Shown piece by piece: positions 9,040-17,503 of a DNA stretch of 64,000 nucleotides. Within the stretch, counting starts at the first letter, position 1. Every line of letters starts with the position of its first letter. The notes beneath the pieces were generated by a model. It was not told where the DNA came from and made no database searches. It saw only the letters and a program-made list of their open reading frames with translations. A program made the position numbers and the translations under genes. Origin of the DNA: Nostoc sp. CHAB 5824 (GTDB lineage Bacteria > Cyanobacteriota > Cyanobacteriia > Cyanobacteriales > Nostocaceae); contig NZ_JAIVFT010000001.1 of NCBI RefSeq assembly GCF_020829665.1, forward strand, positions 658,798 to 722,797, given 5' to 3'.

Positions 9040-9272
9040 AATGTTTACTGCAATATCTGTGTGTAACACCGCTATAAAAGAATCTGAATAAACACAACAA
9101 TTATTAGGATTAATATTAATGCTATCTGATTGACTGAAGGATTCGTTCTATCTTTATACGGATATGACGGTATATCAATAGTCTGAAAGATAATTTTATC
9201 TAGAGCGGTTTTCAGATATAGCAATTCTCATTTGAATGAGGTACATATGTAGGGACACGGCAATGCCCATAC

Positions 9273-9463
9273 GTGTCAATTTCAGCCCATCCCTTTAAAA
9301 CCTCGTTAAGAGCCTCTGGCTGGAAATGCACTTCAATTGCGGCTCTACCGCAAGTTAGGGAGGCGGAGCCTCCATTATGTATTCCCAGTCAGAGACTGGG
9401 AACAAGACAACAAGACAATCGCTCAAAGCTTTGTCTAGACTGGCTTTTACCTTAAGTTGACAC
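9273..9463 (-). mobile_element. MITE-like family A, copy 2
   Basis: A reverse-oriented relative of the copies at 1657 and 14700, 191 bp between GTGTCAA and TTAAGTTGACAC. Its flanks make the nesting explicit. TAGGGACACGGCAATGCCCAT on the left (9250-9270) is the inverse of AATGGGCAATGCCGTATCCCTA on the right (9464-9485). The true element either has about 35-bp ends or sits exactly at the centre of a palindromic dispersed repeat. The 60-codon frame inside it is not a gene. Confidence 0.7.
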
Positions 9464-9628
9464 CAATGGGCAATGCCGTATCCCTACGAGTATGTGTTTA
9501 TCTGTGGTTAATTATTTTTTTCTGTACCTTACCTATATGGGAACCGCCATAATACTAGGTGAAACACCAAATACAATACACTTAGGTTAAGGATAAGGTT
9601 TAGTTTTGTCCCTCAACTCAACTGGTAT

Positions 9629-10684
9629 TTACTTAAGTTTTTCGTGAGCAGCTAAAATAATTTTTTCGGTTTCTTCCCAGCCAATACATTTATCAGTTAC
9701 AGAAATCCCATATTTTAATTCTTCTTTCCCAGTAATTGGTTGACTTCCTTCATACAAATGCGATTCCAACATCATGCCAACTATTGATGTATTACCATCC
9801 ACTATTTGCTGAATAATATTTTCTAAGACAGCACCTTGTAATTTGTAATCTTTATTGGTATTGCCGTGGCTACAGTCGATAACAATCCTCGGTGGTAAAT
9901 CTGCCTGTTTTAATTTATCTTCTACCAGTTTGACATTTGCTACATCAAAGTTGGGTTGACTACCACCCCTTAAAATTACGTGACCATAGCCATTACCTTT
10001 AGTTTGAAAGACGCTGACCTGTCCGTTTTGATTAATTCCGATAAAATTATGCGGGTTTCTAGCTGATTGTAAGGCATTCAAAGCTACTTGAATATTGCCG
10101 TCAGTACCGTTTTTAAAACCCACAGGCATTGAAAGTCCACTTGCCATTTCACGGTGAGTTTGTGATTCGGTCGTGCGTGCGCCAATGGCAGACCACGTAA
10201 TTAGTTCACTAATGTATTGAGGTATGATTGGATCTAGTGCTTCTGTACCAGCAGGTAATCCCAATTCTGTAATTTTTAATAATAGATCCCGTGCAATTAA
10301 TAACCCATTCTCTACATGGAAAGAATCATCCATATCTGGATCGTTAATTAACCCTTTCCAGCCTACGGTTGTTCTTGGTTTTTCAAAGTACACTCGCATA
10401 ATTAGTAGCAGCTTATCCTGGACTCGCTCGGCCAATCTTTTCAACCTTTCAGAATATTCAAGTGCTGCTTTTGGGTCGTGGATTGAGCATGGGCCAACTA
10501 CTATAAATTTTCTGCGATCCTGAAAATCCAGAATATGTTCTATTTCTTGCCTATATGCTAAAACTCTTTGTTCTGCTAATTGCGTTAAAGGTAATTTTGA
10601 TTTGACTTCATTGGGAGTTAATAAAATGCGATCGTTATCAATGTTAACGTTGTCGATATTAGTAGTAGATAATTTATTGTGCAT
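9629..10684 (-). CDS. 3-deoxy-7-phosphoheptulonate (DAHP) synthase, class I
   Basis: This is the first step of the shikimate pathway, condensing phosphoenolpyruvate with erythrose 4-phosphate in the cytosol. At 351 residues it has the length of the AroF/AroG/AroH type. Motifs in order are VVGPCSIHD (about 62-70), MRVYFEKPRTTVGWKG (about 96-111), AGTEALDP, SAIGARTTESQTHRE, MPVGFKNGTDG, HVILRGG and IDCSHGNTNKD. These include the metal-binding Cys, His, Glu and Asp positions of the family. The type of feedback inhibition (Phe, Tyr or Trp) cannot be decided by eye. The N-terminus contains an Asn/Asp-rich stretch (NIDNVNIDND) that may be a lineage insert. The gene stands alone. Confidence 0.92.
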   Translation of the reverse strand: MHNKLSTTNIDNVNIDNDRILLTPNEVKSKLPLTQLAEQRVLAYRQEIEHILDFQDRRKFIVVGPCSIHDPKAALEYSERLKRLAERVQDKLLLIMRVYFEKPRTTVGWKGLINDPDMDDSFHVENGLLIARDLLLKITELGLPAGTEALDPIIPQYISELITWSAIGARTTESQTHREMASGLSMPVGFKNGTDGNIQVALNALQSARNPHNFIGINQNGQVSVFQTKGNGYGHVILRGGSQPNFDVANVKLVEDKLKQADLPPRIVIDCSHGNTNKDYKLQGAVLENIIQQIVDGNTSIVGMMLESHLYEGSQPITGKEELKYGISVTDKCIGWEETEKIILAAHEKLK

Positions 10685-10814
10685 GGGGATGCTTTAGCAA
10701 TTTGATATACGCACTCCAACTCAAAAGTGTAACACAAACCTATGAAATTTTAAAATAGCTTATTTTTTACTTGACAAATTTCTAGTTAGACTGTATATGA
10801 GTTAGATAATAACT

Positions 10815-10842
10815 AAAAAAGGGGAAATATTTTCCCCCTTTC
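10815..10842 (-). terminator. Intrinsic terminator of the GH13 gene
   Basis: On the minus strand AAAGGGGG, AAAATA and TTTCCCCTTTTTTAG form a G/C-rich stem with a U-run. It is located about 40 bp beyond the GH13 stop codon. A second, tighter hairpin, ACCACTG-CTT-CAGTGGT (10856-10872), lies between the stop codon and this terminator. Confidence 0.65.
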
Positions 10843-10883
10843 TGTTTGCTATTTAACCACTGCTTCAGTGGTAGTGTATATTA

Positions 10884-12542
10884 TTACTGCCATACAAACA
10901 CTTTGGCTTCGTATGGCCCCAAGTCAGTTATGATGCCATCATCACCAGATTCGACATCATAATTGCCTGTCCATTCGTGCCATGTACCAGCGCTAGGAAA
11001 GTTAGGAACATGATAGCCAGCTAGGAAGTTTTCTGAGAAATTTGCTATTACGACTACACGAGAACCTTCATCATTCCAACGAGTATAAGCTAATACTTTT
11101 GCGTCAGCATTTTCGTGGATAAAATCAATATTTTCTGTGTAAAGGGCATGACTGCTTTTACGTAGGTTGGTTAAGCCTTTGTATGATTCAAATAAACTAC
11201 GATTGAGGTCATTACCTAACAGTGTCCAATCGATTTTGGATGATTCAGGTTGTTTAGGTTTATACTCGCCAAATTCCTCTCCCATCCAAATCAAAGGTAC
11301 GCCAACAGCAGTCATTAGGATGGCTACTCCTAATTTAACCCGCCTAAAGGCTTCTTCGTTAAAAATCTCACGGTTTCCCAATTCAACCATGACATGGTTG
11401 TGGTCGTGGTTGGTGAGGTAATTTACTACATTGGTGGCACCCAAGAAGCCTTGGCGCTTGCAGTCAATGACATCTTTTAGACGCTCTAAATCAAATGTAT
11501 CACCGCAGATATGTTCTAGAATGCAGTGATAAAAACTGTCATGCCAGCAACCATCCATTGGGCCATCTAAATTGGTAATGCTGGTAGTTTCAGGAATGTG
11601 TTCGGCAACATTATAAAAAGGCTTCATGCTAGCAGTTTTTTTGGCTTCCTGAACAATCCAGTGCATGAAATCGTAGTTAGCAATTTGTCGGGCTGCATCA
11701 TACCGAATACCATCAAGATGATATTCTGATATCCAAAAACGGATTGTATCACCAATAAATTTCCGCGCTGGATAAATATCTAAATTTTCGTCATAATGTT
11801 CGTAATTAAATTCAGGCCCCCAGTTATTATCAGGGTCACGAGGTTCATGATGATACCAATAATCGTGGTCAATTTGTGTTAAAGGAGCAGATGCTTCTGA
11901 GTGGTTATAAATACCGTCAATAATTACACGAATACCTCTGCCATGACACTCATCAATCAATTTTTTCAACTCAGCAGTAGAACCATAACTAGATTCTGTT
12001 GCAAAGAAGTGGCGGGGGTTATAACCCCAACTATAATCACCAGGATATTCTTTAAGTGGCATCAACTCAATAGCGTTGATTCCCAGTTCGCACAAATAAT
12101 CTAACTTTTCAATGACGTGTTTGTACTTGCCTCGTGCATAAGGGTCATCCTCGCCACCAGAAAAATCACCAACATGCAATTCATAAATTACTAATTCCTG
12201 GTCAGCAGGTAAAGGTTTATCATCATGTTGCCAAACATAGGTATCGGTAATCCTTTCGCCATCTTTGACCTGGATAACACCATCATCTTTTCCACTTAAT
12301 TCATCAATATCACTTGCATAAGGGTCTGTAACATCAACCCATTGTTTTGGTTCAAAAAACCATGAATTTGACTGGACACGGAATTTATATTTATAAACGC
12401 CGTCTTCTAGTTCAACACTTGTACGAAAATAACCATCATCACCTTTTTCCATTGGAATTTCTTGCCAATCAGAAAAAGAACCAATTAATGAGACTCCTTT
12501 GTTGTAAGGTGCAAATAAATTAAATTCAATTGGCTTTGCCAT
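10884..12542 (-). CDS. GH13 alpha-amylase-family enzyme with N-terminal CBM48
   Basis: A 552-residue protein. Residues about 8-95 form an early-set/CBM48 domain (GVSLIGSFSDWQ, then DGVYKYKFRVQ and WVDVTDPYA) as in branching and debranching enzymes. The catalytic barrel begins near residue 117 (YELHVGDFS). Conserved regions are INAIELMPLKEYPGDYSWGYNP, IDGIYNHS, HLDGIRYDAAR (Asp nucleophile), NVAEHIPE (Glu acid/base) and YLTNHDHNH (transition-state Asp), so it should be active. The C-terminal beta domain ends with VFVWQ. The architecture resembles glycogen branching enzyme or maltooligosyltrehalose hydrolase-like proteins, but it is shorter than typical GlgB. Substrate specificity is therefore left as alpha-glucan. 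The frame contains no decay and has its own terminator. Confidence 0.85.
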   Translation of the reverse strand: MAKPIEFNLFAPYNKGVSLIGSFSDWQEIPMEKGDDGYFRTSVELEDGVYKYKFRVQSNSWFFEPKQWVDVTDPYASDIDELSGKDDGVIQVKDGERITDTYVWQHDDKPLPADQELVIYELHVGDFSGGEDDPYARGKYKHVIEKLDYLCELGINAIELMPLKEYPGDYSWGYNPRHFFATESSYGSTAELKKLIDECHGRGIRVIIDGIYNHSEASAPLTQIDHDYWYHHEPRDPDNNWGPEFNYEHYDENLDIYPARKFIGDTIRFWISEYHLDGIRYDAARQIANYDFMHWIVQEAKKTASMKPFYNVAEHIPETTSITNLDGPMDGCWHDSFYHCILEHICGDTFDLERLKDVIDCKRQGFLGATNVVNYLTNHDHNHVMVELGNREIFNEEAFRRVKLGVAILMTAVGVPLIWMGEEFGEYKPKQPESSKIDWTLLGNDLNRSLFESYKGLTNLRKSSHALYTENIDFIHENADAKVLAYTRWNDEGSRVVVIANFSENFLAGYHVPNFPSAGTWHEWTGNYDVESGDDGIITDLGPYEAKVFVWQ

Positions 12543-12890
12543 AGAAGTGTTTGTAATATCAAGGGTTGATAAAATTATTCTCTAATGTTAAATTGAATTT
12601 GCACATCGCTCTAGAGAAATAATTATATAACAAGTGTTACTATCTTAAGGATGATTTTTTTATAAATTTCTTCTAAAAAAGATTAACTATATTTGATTTT
12701 GCTTGGGCGATTTTTGACTGTTTTTAGCATTTTTTTTGGACTCAGAGCCAAATTAATGTAATACATTTTTTTAATATACTAAAAGTAAAATGTGATTGTA
12801 TCCAACTGCCAAACCTTAGCAAAGAATTAATGAGCTTTTATGAACTTCCTAAATAGTAGATGATTGTTAAAAATAAGAGACGTTTTGCTA

Positions 12891-12989
12891 TAGCAATCCT
12901 ATTTGATTTGTGAGAATTGCAACCCGCAGATCCCCGAATTTTCAAAGAAGTCGGGGTTCTTGTTTATCATGGATGATTCCGGATTGCTA
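12891..12989. repeat. Palindromic intergenic repeat
   Basis: TAGCAATCC (12891-12899) is matched by GGATTGCTA (12981-12989), with an inner dyad of CCCCGA and TCGGGG separated by TTTTCAAAGAAG-type sequence. This is a hairpin-forming dispersed repeat of the kind seen between Nostoc genes. The remaining 12543-12890 stretch is AT-rich and holds nothing I can identify beyond the presumed GH13 promoter. Confidence 0.5.
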
Positions 12990-13009
12990 GAAATATCTGC
13001 CGCATAAGA

Positions 13010-13387
13010 TTACTCAATTTTGTCGTTAGTTTGTTGCAGATAGCTTAACAACCAATTTGCGGCCGTTGCTCTGCGAGTTTGCCGAGGTCCAAATTCACCA
13101 ATTTTGTAACCTTTGAAACCCAATTTTTCTTTGAGCATCTGTTTATTTTCAGCAGGAATGGAACGAGTTAACTTGACTGTTGCAGGGCGAGATTCAATGA
13201 AATTTGGTGGTTGTGGGTACTCACCCTGCCATTCTGGTGCAACTTGGCTAATGTCCCATTGTGCAGTTGAGGAATCATAGCGATACCCTAAATAATGCCA
13301 TAGCAACTGGTTGACTGTGGCATCATCAAGTTTCTCGTTAATAATTGCCCAAATTGTTTCTGTATTAAGTGGTGGCAGGTTAGACAT
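13010..13387 (-). CDS. DUF1823 family protein
   Basis: A 125-residue soluble protein from the ATG at 13387; a TTG two codons upstream is also possible. The patterns LDDATVNQLLWHYLGYRYD, WDISQVAPEWQGEYP, RPATVKLTRSIP and LGFKGYKIGEFGPRQTRRAT are those I associate with DUF1823, a conserved cyanobacterial family of unknown function. No membrane segment or catalytic motif is evident. It is divergent from the repeat protein at 13610. The family name is from memory of its signature and has not been searched. Confidence 0.75.
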   Translation of the reverse strand: MSNLPPLNTETIWAIINEKLDDATVNQLLWHYLGYRYDSSTAQWDISQVAPEWQGEYPQPPNFIESRPATVKLTRSIPAENKQMLKEKLGFKGYKIGEFGPRQTRRATAANWLLSYLQQTNDKIE

Positions 13388-13609
13388 AGACAATTCATAA
13401 TTCCAAATTGAAAAACTGACTACTGATTAATTAAATTCACTACAGTTAGTAGATAGTGAAAAATACTTTATCACTACTTTGCGACATTCCCAAAGATAGG
13501 GATAATTTTGTTTTTATCTACACCTGCTGGAAGATTTATCCGCCACAAGCATTAGAGAAACTACTAAAGTGACTCTGAATAAGAAGATTCGCTAACTAGG
13601 AGGAAAATT

Positions 13610-13903
13610 ATGGGAATAGGGGATATGTTCAGAAATATAGTCGGTGGCAAGCAGAAACAACGTGATGAAGAATGGGATAATCGCGATCGCCAGTACAGAC
13701 ATCGCGATGATGATGATGACCGGGAGTACAGACATCGTGGTGATGATGATGACGATGACGATGACCGGAAGTACAGGCATCGCGGTGATGATGATGATGA
13801 CGATGACCGGAAGTACAGACATCGCGGCGATGATGATGATGACGATGACCGGAAGTACAGACATCGCGGCGATGATGATGACGATGACGATGACCGTGAT
13901 TAA
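13610..13903 (+). CDS. Asp/His/Arg tandem-repeat protein, function unknown
   Basis: A 97-residue protein preceded by a textbook Shine-Dalgarno (AGGAGG, 6 nt before the ATG), so translation is likely. Residues 1-24 (MGIGDMFRNIVGGKQKQRDE) could form an amphipathic helix. The rest consists of about four units of RKYRHRG followed by 7-8 Asp, encoded by a roughly 42-bp DNA repeat. The product is extremely charged, probably disordered, and could bind metal ions or polycations. The repeats are nearly identical at DNA level, implying recent expansion. The long antisense frames across this region are repeat artefacts. No homologous family is recognised. Confidence 0.65.
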   Translation: MGIGDMFRNIVGGKQKQRDEEWDNRDRQYRHRDDDDDREYRHRGDDDDDDDDRKYRHRGDDDDDDDRKYRHRGDDDDDDDRKYRHRGDDDDDDDDRD

Positions 13904-13980
13904 TTTCGTCAGTTGGAGTTAAAAATAGGTTGTGTATACATAAACTAGGTAGACTGGAATCGTAAAGATTAGACCAGTCT

Positions 13981-14283
13981 ATGCAGAATCCCACAGCACT
14001 GCCAAAGATCATCCGCGCCCATGTATTCATTTCTGGCCGAGTCCAAGGAGTGGGCTATCGCTATTCCACTGTGGATACAGCTAGCCAGTTGGGATTAGCT
14101 GGTTGGGTGCGGAATCTCCCCGATAATCAAGTAGAAGCAGTCTTTGAAGGAGCGCGAGATGTTGTAGATGACATGGTTCGCTGGTGTCATTCTGGGCCAC
14201 CTGCTGCTGTAGTTAAAGATGTTGTGGTTGAGTATGAAGAACCGGAAGGGTTGCGGGGATTTGAAGTTAAGCGGGTTGACTAA
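13981..14283 (+). CDS. acyP: Acylphosphatase
   Basis: A 100-residue cytosolic enzyme that hydrolyses acyl phosphates such as carbamoyl or 1,3-bisphosphoglycerate. The signature GRVQGVGYR supplies the catalytic Arg27, and GWVRNLPDNQVEAVFEG supplies the catalytic Asn45. The C-terminal EGLRGFEVKR strand completes the ferredoxin-like fold. The length is normal with a short N-terminal extension. It directly precedes a truncated cupin gene whose remnant starts at the acylphosphatase stop codon, so a deletion probably ended near this gene without damaging it. Confidence 0.93.
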   Translation: MQNPTALPKIIRAHVFISGRVQGVGYRYSTVDTASQLGLAGWVRNLPDNQVEAVFEGARDVVDDMVRWCHSGPPAAVVKDVVVEYEEPEGLRGFEVKRVD

Positions 14284-14292
14284 TTCGTAATT

Positions 14293-14616
14293 CGTACAGG
14301 AGAAGTTTTACAGGTTTCGGCTGGTGTGTATCATAGTTTTCGTAATGCGTCTGATGATTGGGTGATTTTCACTTCAGAAGTTCGTGCGGCTGGTGAGTTT
14401 GAGCATTTCTTGCGATCGCTGTTTGGACTAGCAATCGACAAAAAGGTAAACAAGGAAGGAATGCCTACAAATATCTTGCAATTTGCCTTGCTGATTAAGA
14501 AAGCAGACACCATCATCGTTGGCCCACCAGTATTTGTGCAAAAGCTGGCGATCGGGGTTTTAGCTAGAATTGCCCAATTGTTGAGGGTGGAGCAGTCATT
14601 ACTTAAATACAAATAA
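14293..14616 (+). pseudogene. 3' fragment of a cupin-domain protein gene
   Basis: The frame immediately after the acyP stop reads RTGEVLQVSAGVYHSFRNASDDW, the last strands of a cupin barrel. An alpha-helical tail follows (EHFLRSLFGLAIDKK, LQFALLIKKADTIIVGPP). There is no start codon before the cupin portion; the first GTG (14326) lies within it. The N-terminal half of the barrel is therefore missing. I infer a 5'-truncated, probably nonfunctional gene. Translation of the remaining 96 codons from GTG cannot be excluded. Confidence 0.6.
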
Positions 14617-14699
14617 ATAAGTATTGGGCATTAGGAATTTGTTCATTAATTAACCACAGATTAACACAGATACTCGTAGAGACACGGCATTACCCATTG

Positions 14700-14882
14700 G
14701 TGTCAACTTAACGTAAAAGCCTCTCTAGAAAAAGCTTTTAGAGATTATCGTCAAGAGTCTGAGACTGGGAATGCCCATTAGGAGGCGGAGCCTCCAGAAT
14801 TAGCGGCAGCAGCCTAAATGACTAGCATTTCCAGCCAGAGGCTCTTAACGAGGTTTTAAAGGAGCTTTAGTTTAAGTTGACA
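14700..14882 (+). mobile_element. MITE-like family A, copy 3
   Basis: It starts with GTGTCAACTTAACGTAAAAG, as copy 1 does, and ends with TTAAGTTGACA. The interior contains the same CCAGCCAGAGGCTCTTAACG block. Its flanks CACGGCATTACCCATTG (left) and TATGGGCATTACCGTG (right) are inverted relative to each other, as in copy 2. Confidence 0.68.
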
Positions 14883-15078
14883 TGTATGGGCATTACCGTG
14901 TTCCTAATCGTGTACTTCATTCAAATGAAAATCGTTATATAACTGCCAATTATGCTCTGAGAAAGTTAAATTTTGTATTGTCAGACGTTGAGGTTGATAT
15001 GGTAAAATCAACGACTCCTCTATTACATAAATGAACTCTTGAATAAGCCAGAAAGCTAATATCTTATCAAATTGAAAA

Positions 15079-15306
15079 TCAATCTTGGTTTAAACCACAA
15101 CCCAAACATCGCATACAAACAAAGAAAGCTCCTAAAACTGAGATTATCTCAAATAGCAATTGAAATGACAAAGGAGCTAGAGCAAATCCCCAAACTAGAA
15201 AAATTGTCCCAACTACCATAGCCGCAATGCGATGAATTTCCTCTTTAGTCCTCAAAGCAAAGAAGAAAGTCCCTAACCCAATTAATAATAAAACTAAGCT
15301 ACTCAT
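15079..15306 (-). CDS. Small membrane protein, two predicted helices
   Basis: 75 residues with hydrophobic segments near 3-17 (SLVLLLIGLGTFFFAL) and about 28-62 (MVVGTIFLVWGFALAP and LLFEIISVLGAFFVC), separated by a short polar loop RTKEEIHR. The C-terminus carries three Cys residues (VCMRCLGCGL) that might bind metal or form disulfides. I know no named family. No strong Shine-Dalgarno is visible. The hydrophobic pattern and codon use look genuine. Confidence 0.5.
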   Translation of the reverse strand: MSSLVLLLIGLGTFFFALRTKEEIHRIAAMVVGTIFLVWGFALAPLSFQLLFEIISVLGAFFVCMRCLGCGLNQD

Positions 15307-16115
15307 AAAAATATTTATTACTTAGAAGCTGAAGTAAATTATGCAAAGCTACAATGCTGACAAAAATTGCAGATGCCAATTATATAAAATTTAGCATATA
15401 AATATTTTACAGCCTAGTCTACGTTCGCGTTCTGAGAGATTTGTAATCAAATATAAATTCTATGCATAGGATAAAGACCTGGGCTAACATCAATTTTAGT
15501 TTAAAATACTTATTAATTATTATTAATAATTAAAATTGCTTTACCCTGTCTATCCTGATCTGCAATGAACAACATCCAACTTGAAAACAATTACAATTTT
15601 ACCTGCTTTTAAGAATGCGATCGCTCTATCTTGGTAATCTATTTGTTACCTGCTTTTAAAGTTGCGATCGCCTGAATTATACTTGATAGTTTCAAATGAT
15701 ACAAAAAGCAGCAATTTTCTAACCTTGCAAACACTAAAAGGTTCATTTGGGATAATTAACGCTGTAATTATTATTACAATATTTGTCCTATTTGCGTTAA
15801 GTATTAATGTTTGTTTAAATTGAGTTTAAATCTTAATTAAATCGTGGTATCCACTTATCAATCTCATTCTTAAGATGCAAGTCATCGAGGTTGAAAACAA
15901 AGTAAATTTTTAATGTCTACTGATGAAGCAATTTTTGAAATTGATTGTAGGAAAATTACAATTAATATATTCTAACGCTAAAATTGAGCAAATTTAAATC
16001 AGATGTAGACTTCTTGTGCAAGGTATTAACTTGATGTTTGGGTTTTGGAAATTTGACCTATTGATTATCAATAGTACTATTCATGATTGAAAAATAACAG
16101 TTGTCAGAAACTCTT
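15307..16115. other. Long intergenic leader of the Na/Pi cotransporter gene
   Basis: About 800 bp, AT-rich, without a gene. It contains a direct repeat, TTTTAA(A)G(A)-TGCGATCGC preceded by TACCTGC, at 15600-15622 and 15650-15672, and the Pho-box-like array annotated at 15803-15843. Otherwise nothing recognisable. Confidence 0.4.
15803..15843 (+). promoter_or_regulatory. Candidate Pho box (PhoB/SphR-type direct repeats)
   Basis: Four octamers at an exact 11-bp spacing: ATTAATGT, TTTAAATT, TTTAAATC and ATTAAATC, separated by TTG, GAG and TTA. The cyanobacterial Pho box is described as tandem YTTAAYYW octamers with 3-bp spacers. The TTAA core and spacing fit, while the flanking positions fit only partly. 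The downstream gene is a phosphate cotransporter, which raises plausibility, but the array is about 270 bp from the start codon. Confidence 0.4.
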
Positions 16116-17357
16116 ATGTTATTAACAAAAAGTTTAAAAAGAGTGTTGTCCGGTTTCATTTTAAGTATTCTAGTTGCAGCTTTTGTTGTTACTCCTTCCA
16201 TCTTAGGAGAGAATTTGCATTGGTTTGATGGGCCATTACCACCTTTAGAAATTAGTGTTAATGCTCAGACTCCTGCTGGAGTAGAAGAATCGCAACAGAA
16301 TTCGGGGCAAGAAACGAAAAATAGTCAACAGGGGAAAAGCGCTGAGTTTAAAAAAGAAGAACAAGGATTAGATATTTTCAAAATTATTACGGGTGCGCTG
16401 GCGGGATTAGTGCTGTTTTTGTATGGTGTAACGCGAATGGCTGAAGGGCTGGAAGCGATCGCAGGCGATCGCGCCAAAGGTCTAATTAGCAAATTCACCA
16501 CCAATCGCTATGCTGGAGTAGCAACTGGCACGGTAGCGACAACAATATTAGATTCCTCCTCAGTGACAATTATTATTGTGATTGCAATGGTGAGTGCTGG
16601 TTTGCTGTCATTTGTAGAATCTCTGGGCGTGGTTTTGGGTTCTAATATTGGCACAACTATTGGCGCTCAAATAGTTGCTTTTAAAATTAGCGAATATGCG
16701 CCAATCGCAATGTTTGTTGGTTTATTACTAATTCTTTTGGGTAAGAAAGAACGCTGGAAGCAAATTGGATTAGTTACTCTTGGCATCGGCTTGCTGTTTT
16801 TCGGACTTGAAACAATTGAAACCGCAATGGAACCTTTCAAGGACTACAAGCCATTTATCAAATGGATGGAAACCTTAGGGAACAACACGCTATTGGGTGC
16901 GGGAGTTGGGGCGCTGTTTACAGTCTTAGTTCAATCTTCCTCTGCTACCGTTGCGATTATTGTTACTTTGGCTAGTCAAGGATTAATCTCATTACCCGCA
17001 GGTGTAGCGTTAATGCTGGGTGCTGAAGTTGGCACTTGTGCTGACACACTGGTAGCAACACTTGGACGCGATCGCCCAGCGGTACGGACAGGTGTTTTTC
17101 ATTTATTATTTAATCTTGTTTGCGCTGCTGTAGGAATTTTATTTGCCAGTCAATTGGCAGCACTTGCCCAGTGGATTTCTCAATTAGTGGGTGCAGGGGA
17201 TGATATTGCCCGCCAAATTGCGAATGCCCAATTGATATTTAACGTGCTGGGAGTGATGCTAGCGATCGCATTTTTGCCCTGGATTGCCCGTGCATTGGAG
17301 CGGCTAATCCCTGATAGACAAAACCAAAATCGGCAGACGGAAAGGGTAAAAGGGTGA
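16116..17357 (+). CDS. Na/Pi cotransporter family protein (NptA-like)
   Basis: 413 residues from the ATG at 16116; an in-frame TTG at 16101 is the alternative. After a hydrophobic signal or anchor (about 12-30) comes a Gln/Glu-rich linker, then two inverted Na_Pi_cotrans repeats. Each repeat has the Gln/Ser-Ser-Ser motif of the family: LDSSSVTIIIV in the first and VQSSSATVAIIV in the second, with GSNIGTT and GAEVGTCADT following. At least eight membrane segments are apparent. The protein should mediate phosphate movement across the inner membrane coupled to sodium. It lacks the cytosolic PhoU-like tail of longer homologues. A Pho-box-like array lies upstream, and a MITE-like element begins directly after the stop codon. 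Confidence 0.88.
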   Translation: MLLTKSLKRVLSGFILSILVAAFVVTPSILGENLHWFDGPLPPLEISVNAQTPAGVEESQQNSGQETKNSQQGKSAEFKKEEQGLDIFKIITGALAGLVLFLYGVTRMAEGLEAIAGDRAKGLISKFTTNRYAGVATGTVATTILDSSSVTIIIVIAMVSAGLLSFVESLGVVLGSNIGTTIGAQIVAFKISEYAPIAMFVGLLLILLGKKERWKQIGLVTLGIGLLFFGLETIETAMEPFKDYKPFIKWMETLGNNTLLGAGVGALFTVLVQSSSATVAIIVTLASQGLISLPAGVALMLGAEVGTCADTLVATLGRDRPAVRTGVFHLLFNLVCAAVGILFASQLAALAQWISQLVGAGDDIARQIANAQLIFNVLGVMLAIAFLPWIARALERLIPDRQNQNRQTERVKG

Positions 17358-17483
17358 TAAGCTGTGGCGCATTTAACTTGCACATCTTTTCGTGTTGGCT
17401 GTTGACAGTTGAGAGTTGACAGTTAACCGTCAGCCGTCAACGAACTAGGAAGTGACTGTGTAATTTAAAAGCGTAATAGCTTA
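17358..17483 (+). mobile_element. MITE-like family B, copy 1
   Basis: TAAGCTGTGGCGCATTTAA at the left and TTAAAAGCGTAATAGCTTA at the right are imperfect inverted ends. The interior holds TGTTGACAG-type heptamer repeats with inverted symmetry. It begins on the base after the TGA of the Na/Pi gene. The copy at 41867-41989 is nearly its reverse complement. Confidence 0.65.
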
Positions 17484-17503
17484 GTAGAGTCACTCTTGCC
17501 ACT

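Noticed and set aside
10224..10523. 99-codon plus-strand frame
   Set aside because: Entirely opposite the well-conserved DAHP synthase gene.
13592..14030. Long frames opposite and alongside the Asp-rich repeat gene
   Set aside because: They are translations of the same GAT/GAC repeat in other frames; only the frame at 13610 has a Shine-Dalgarno and a sensible N-terminus.
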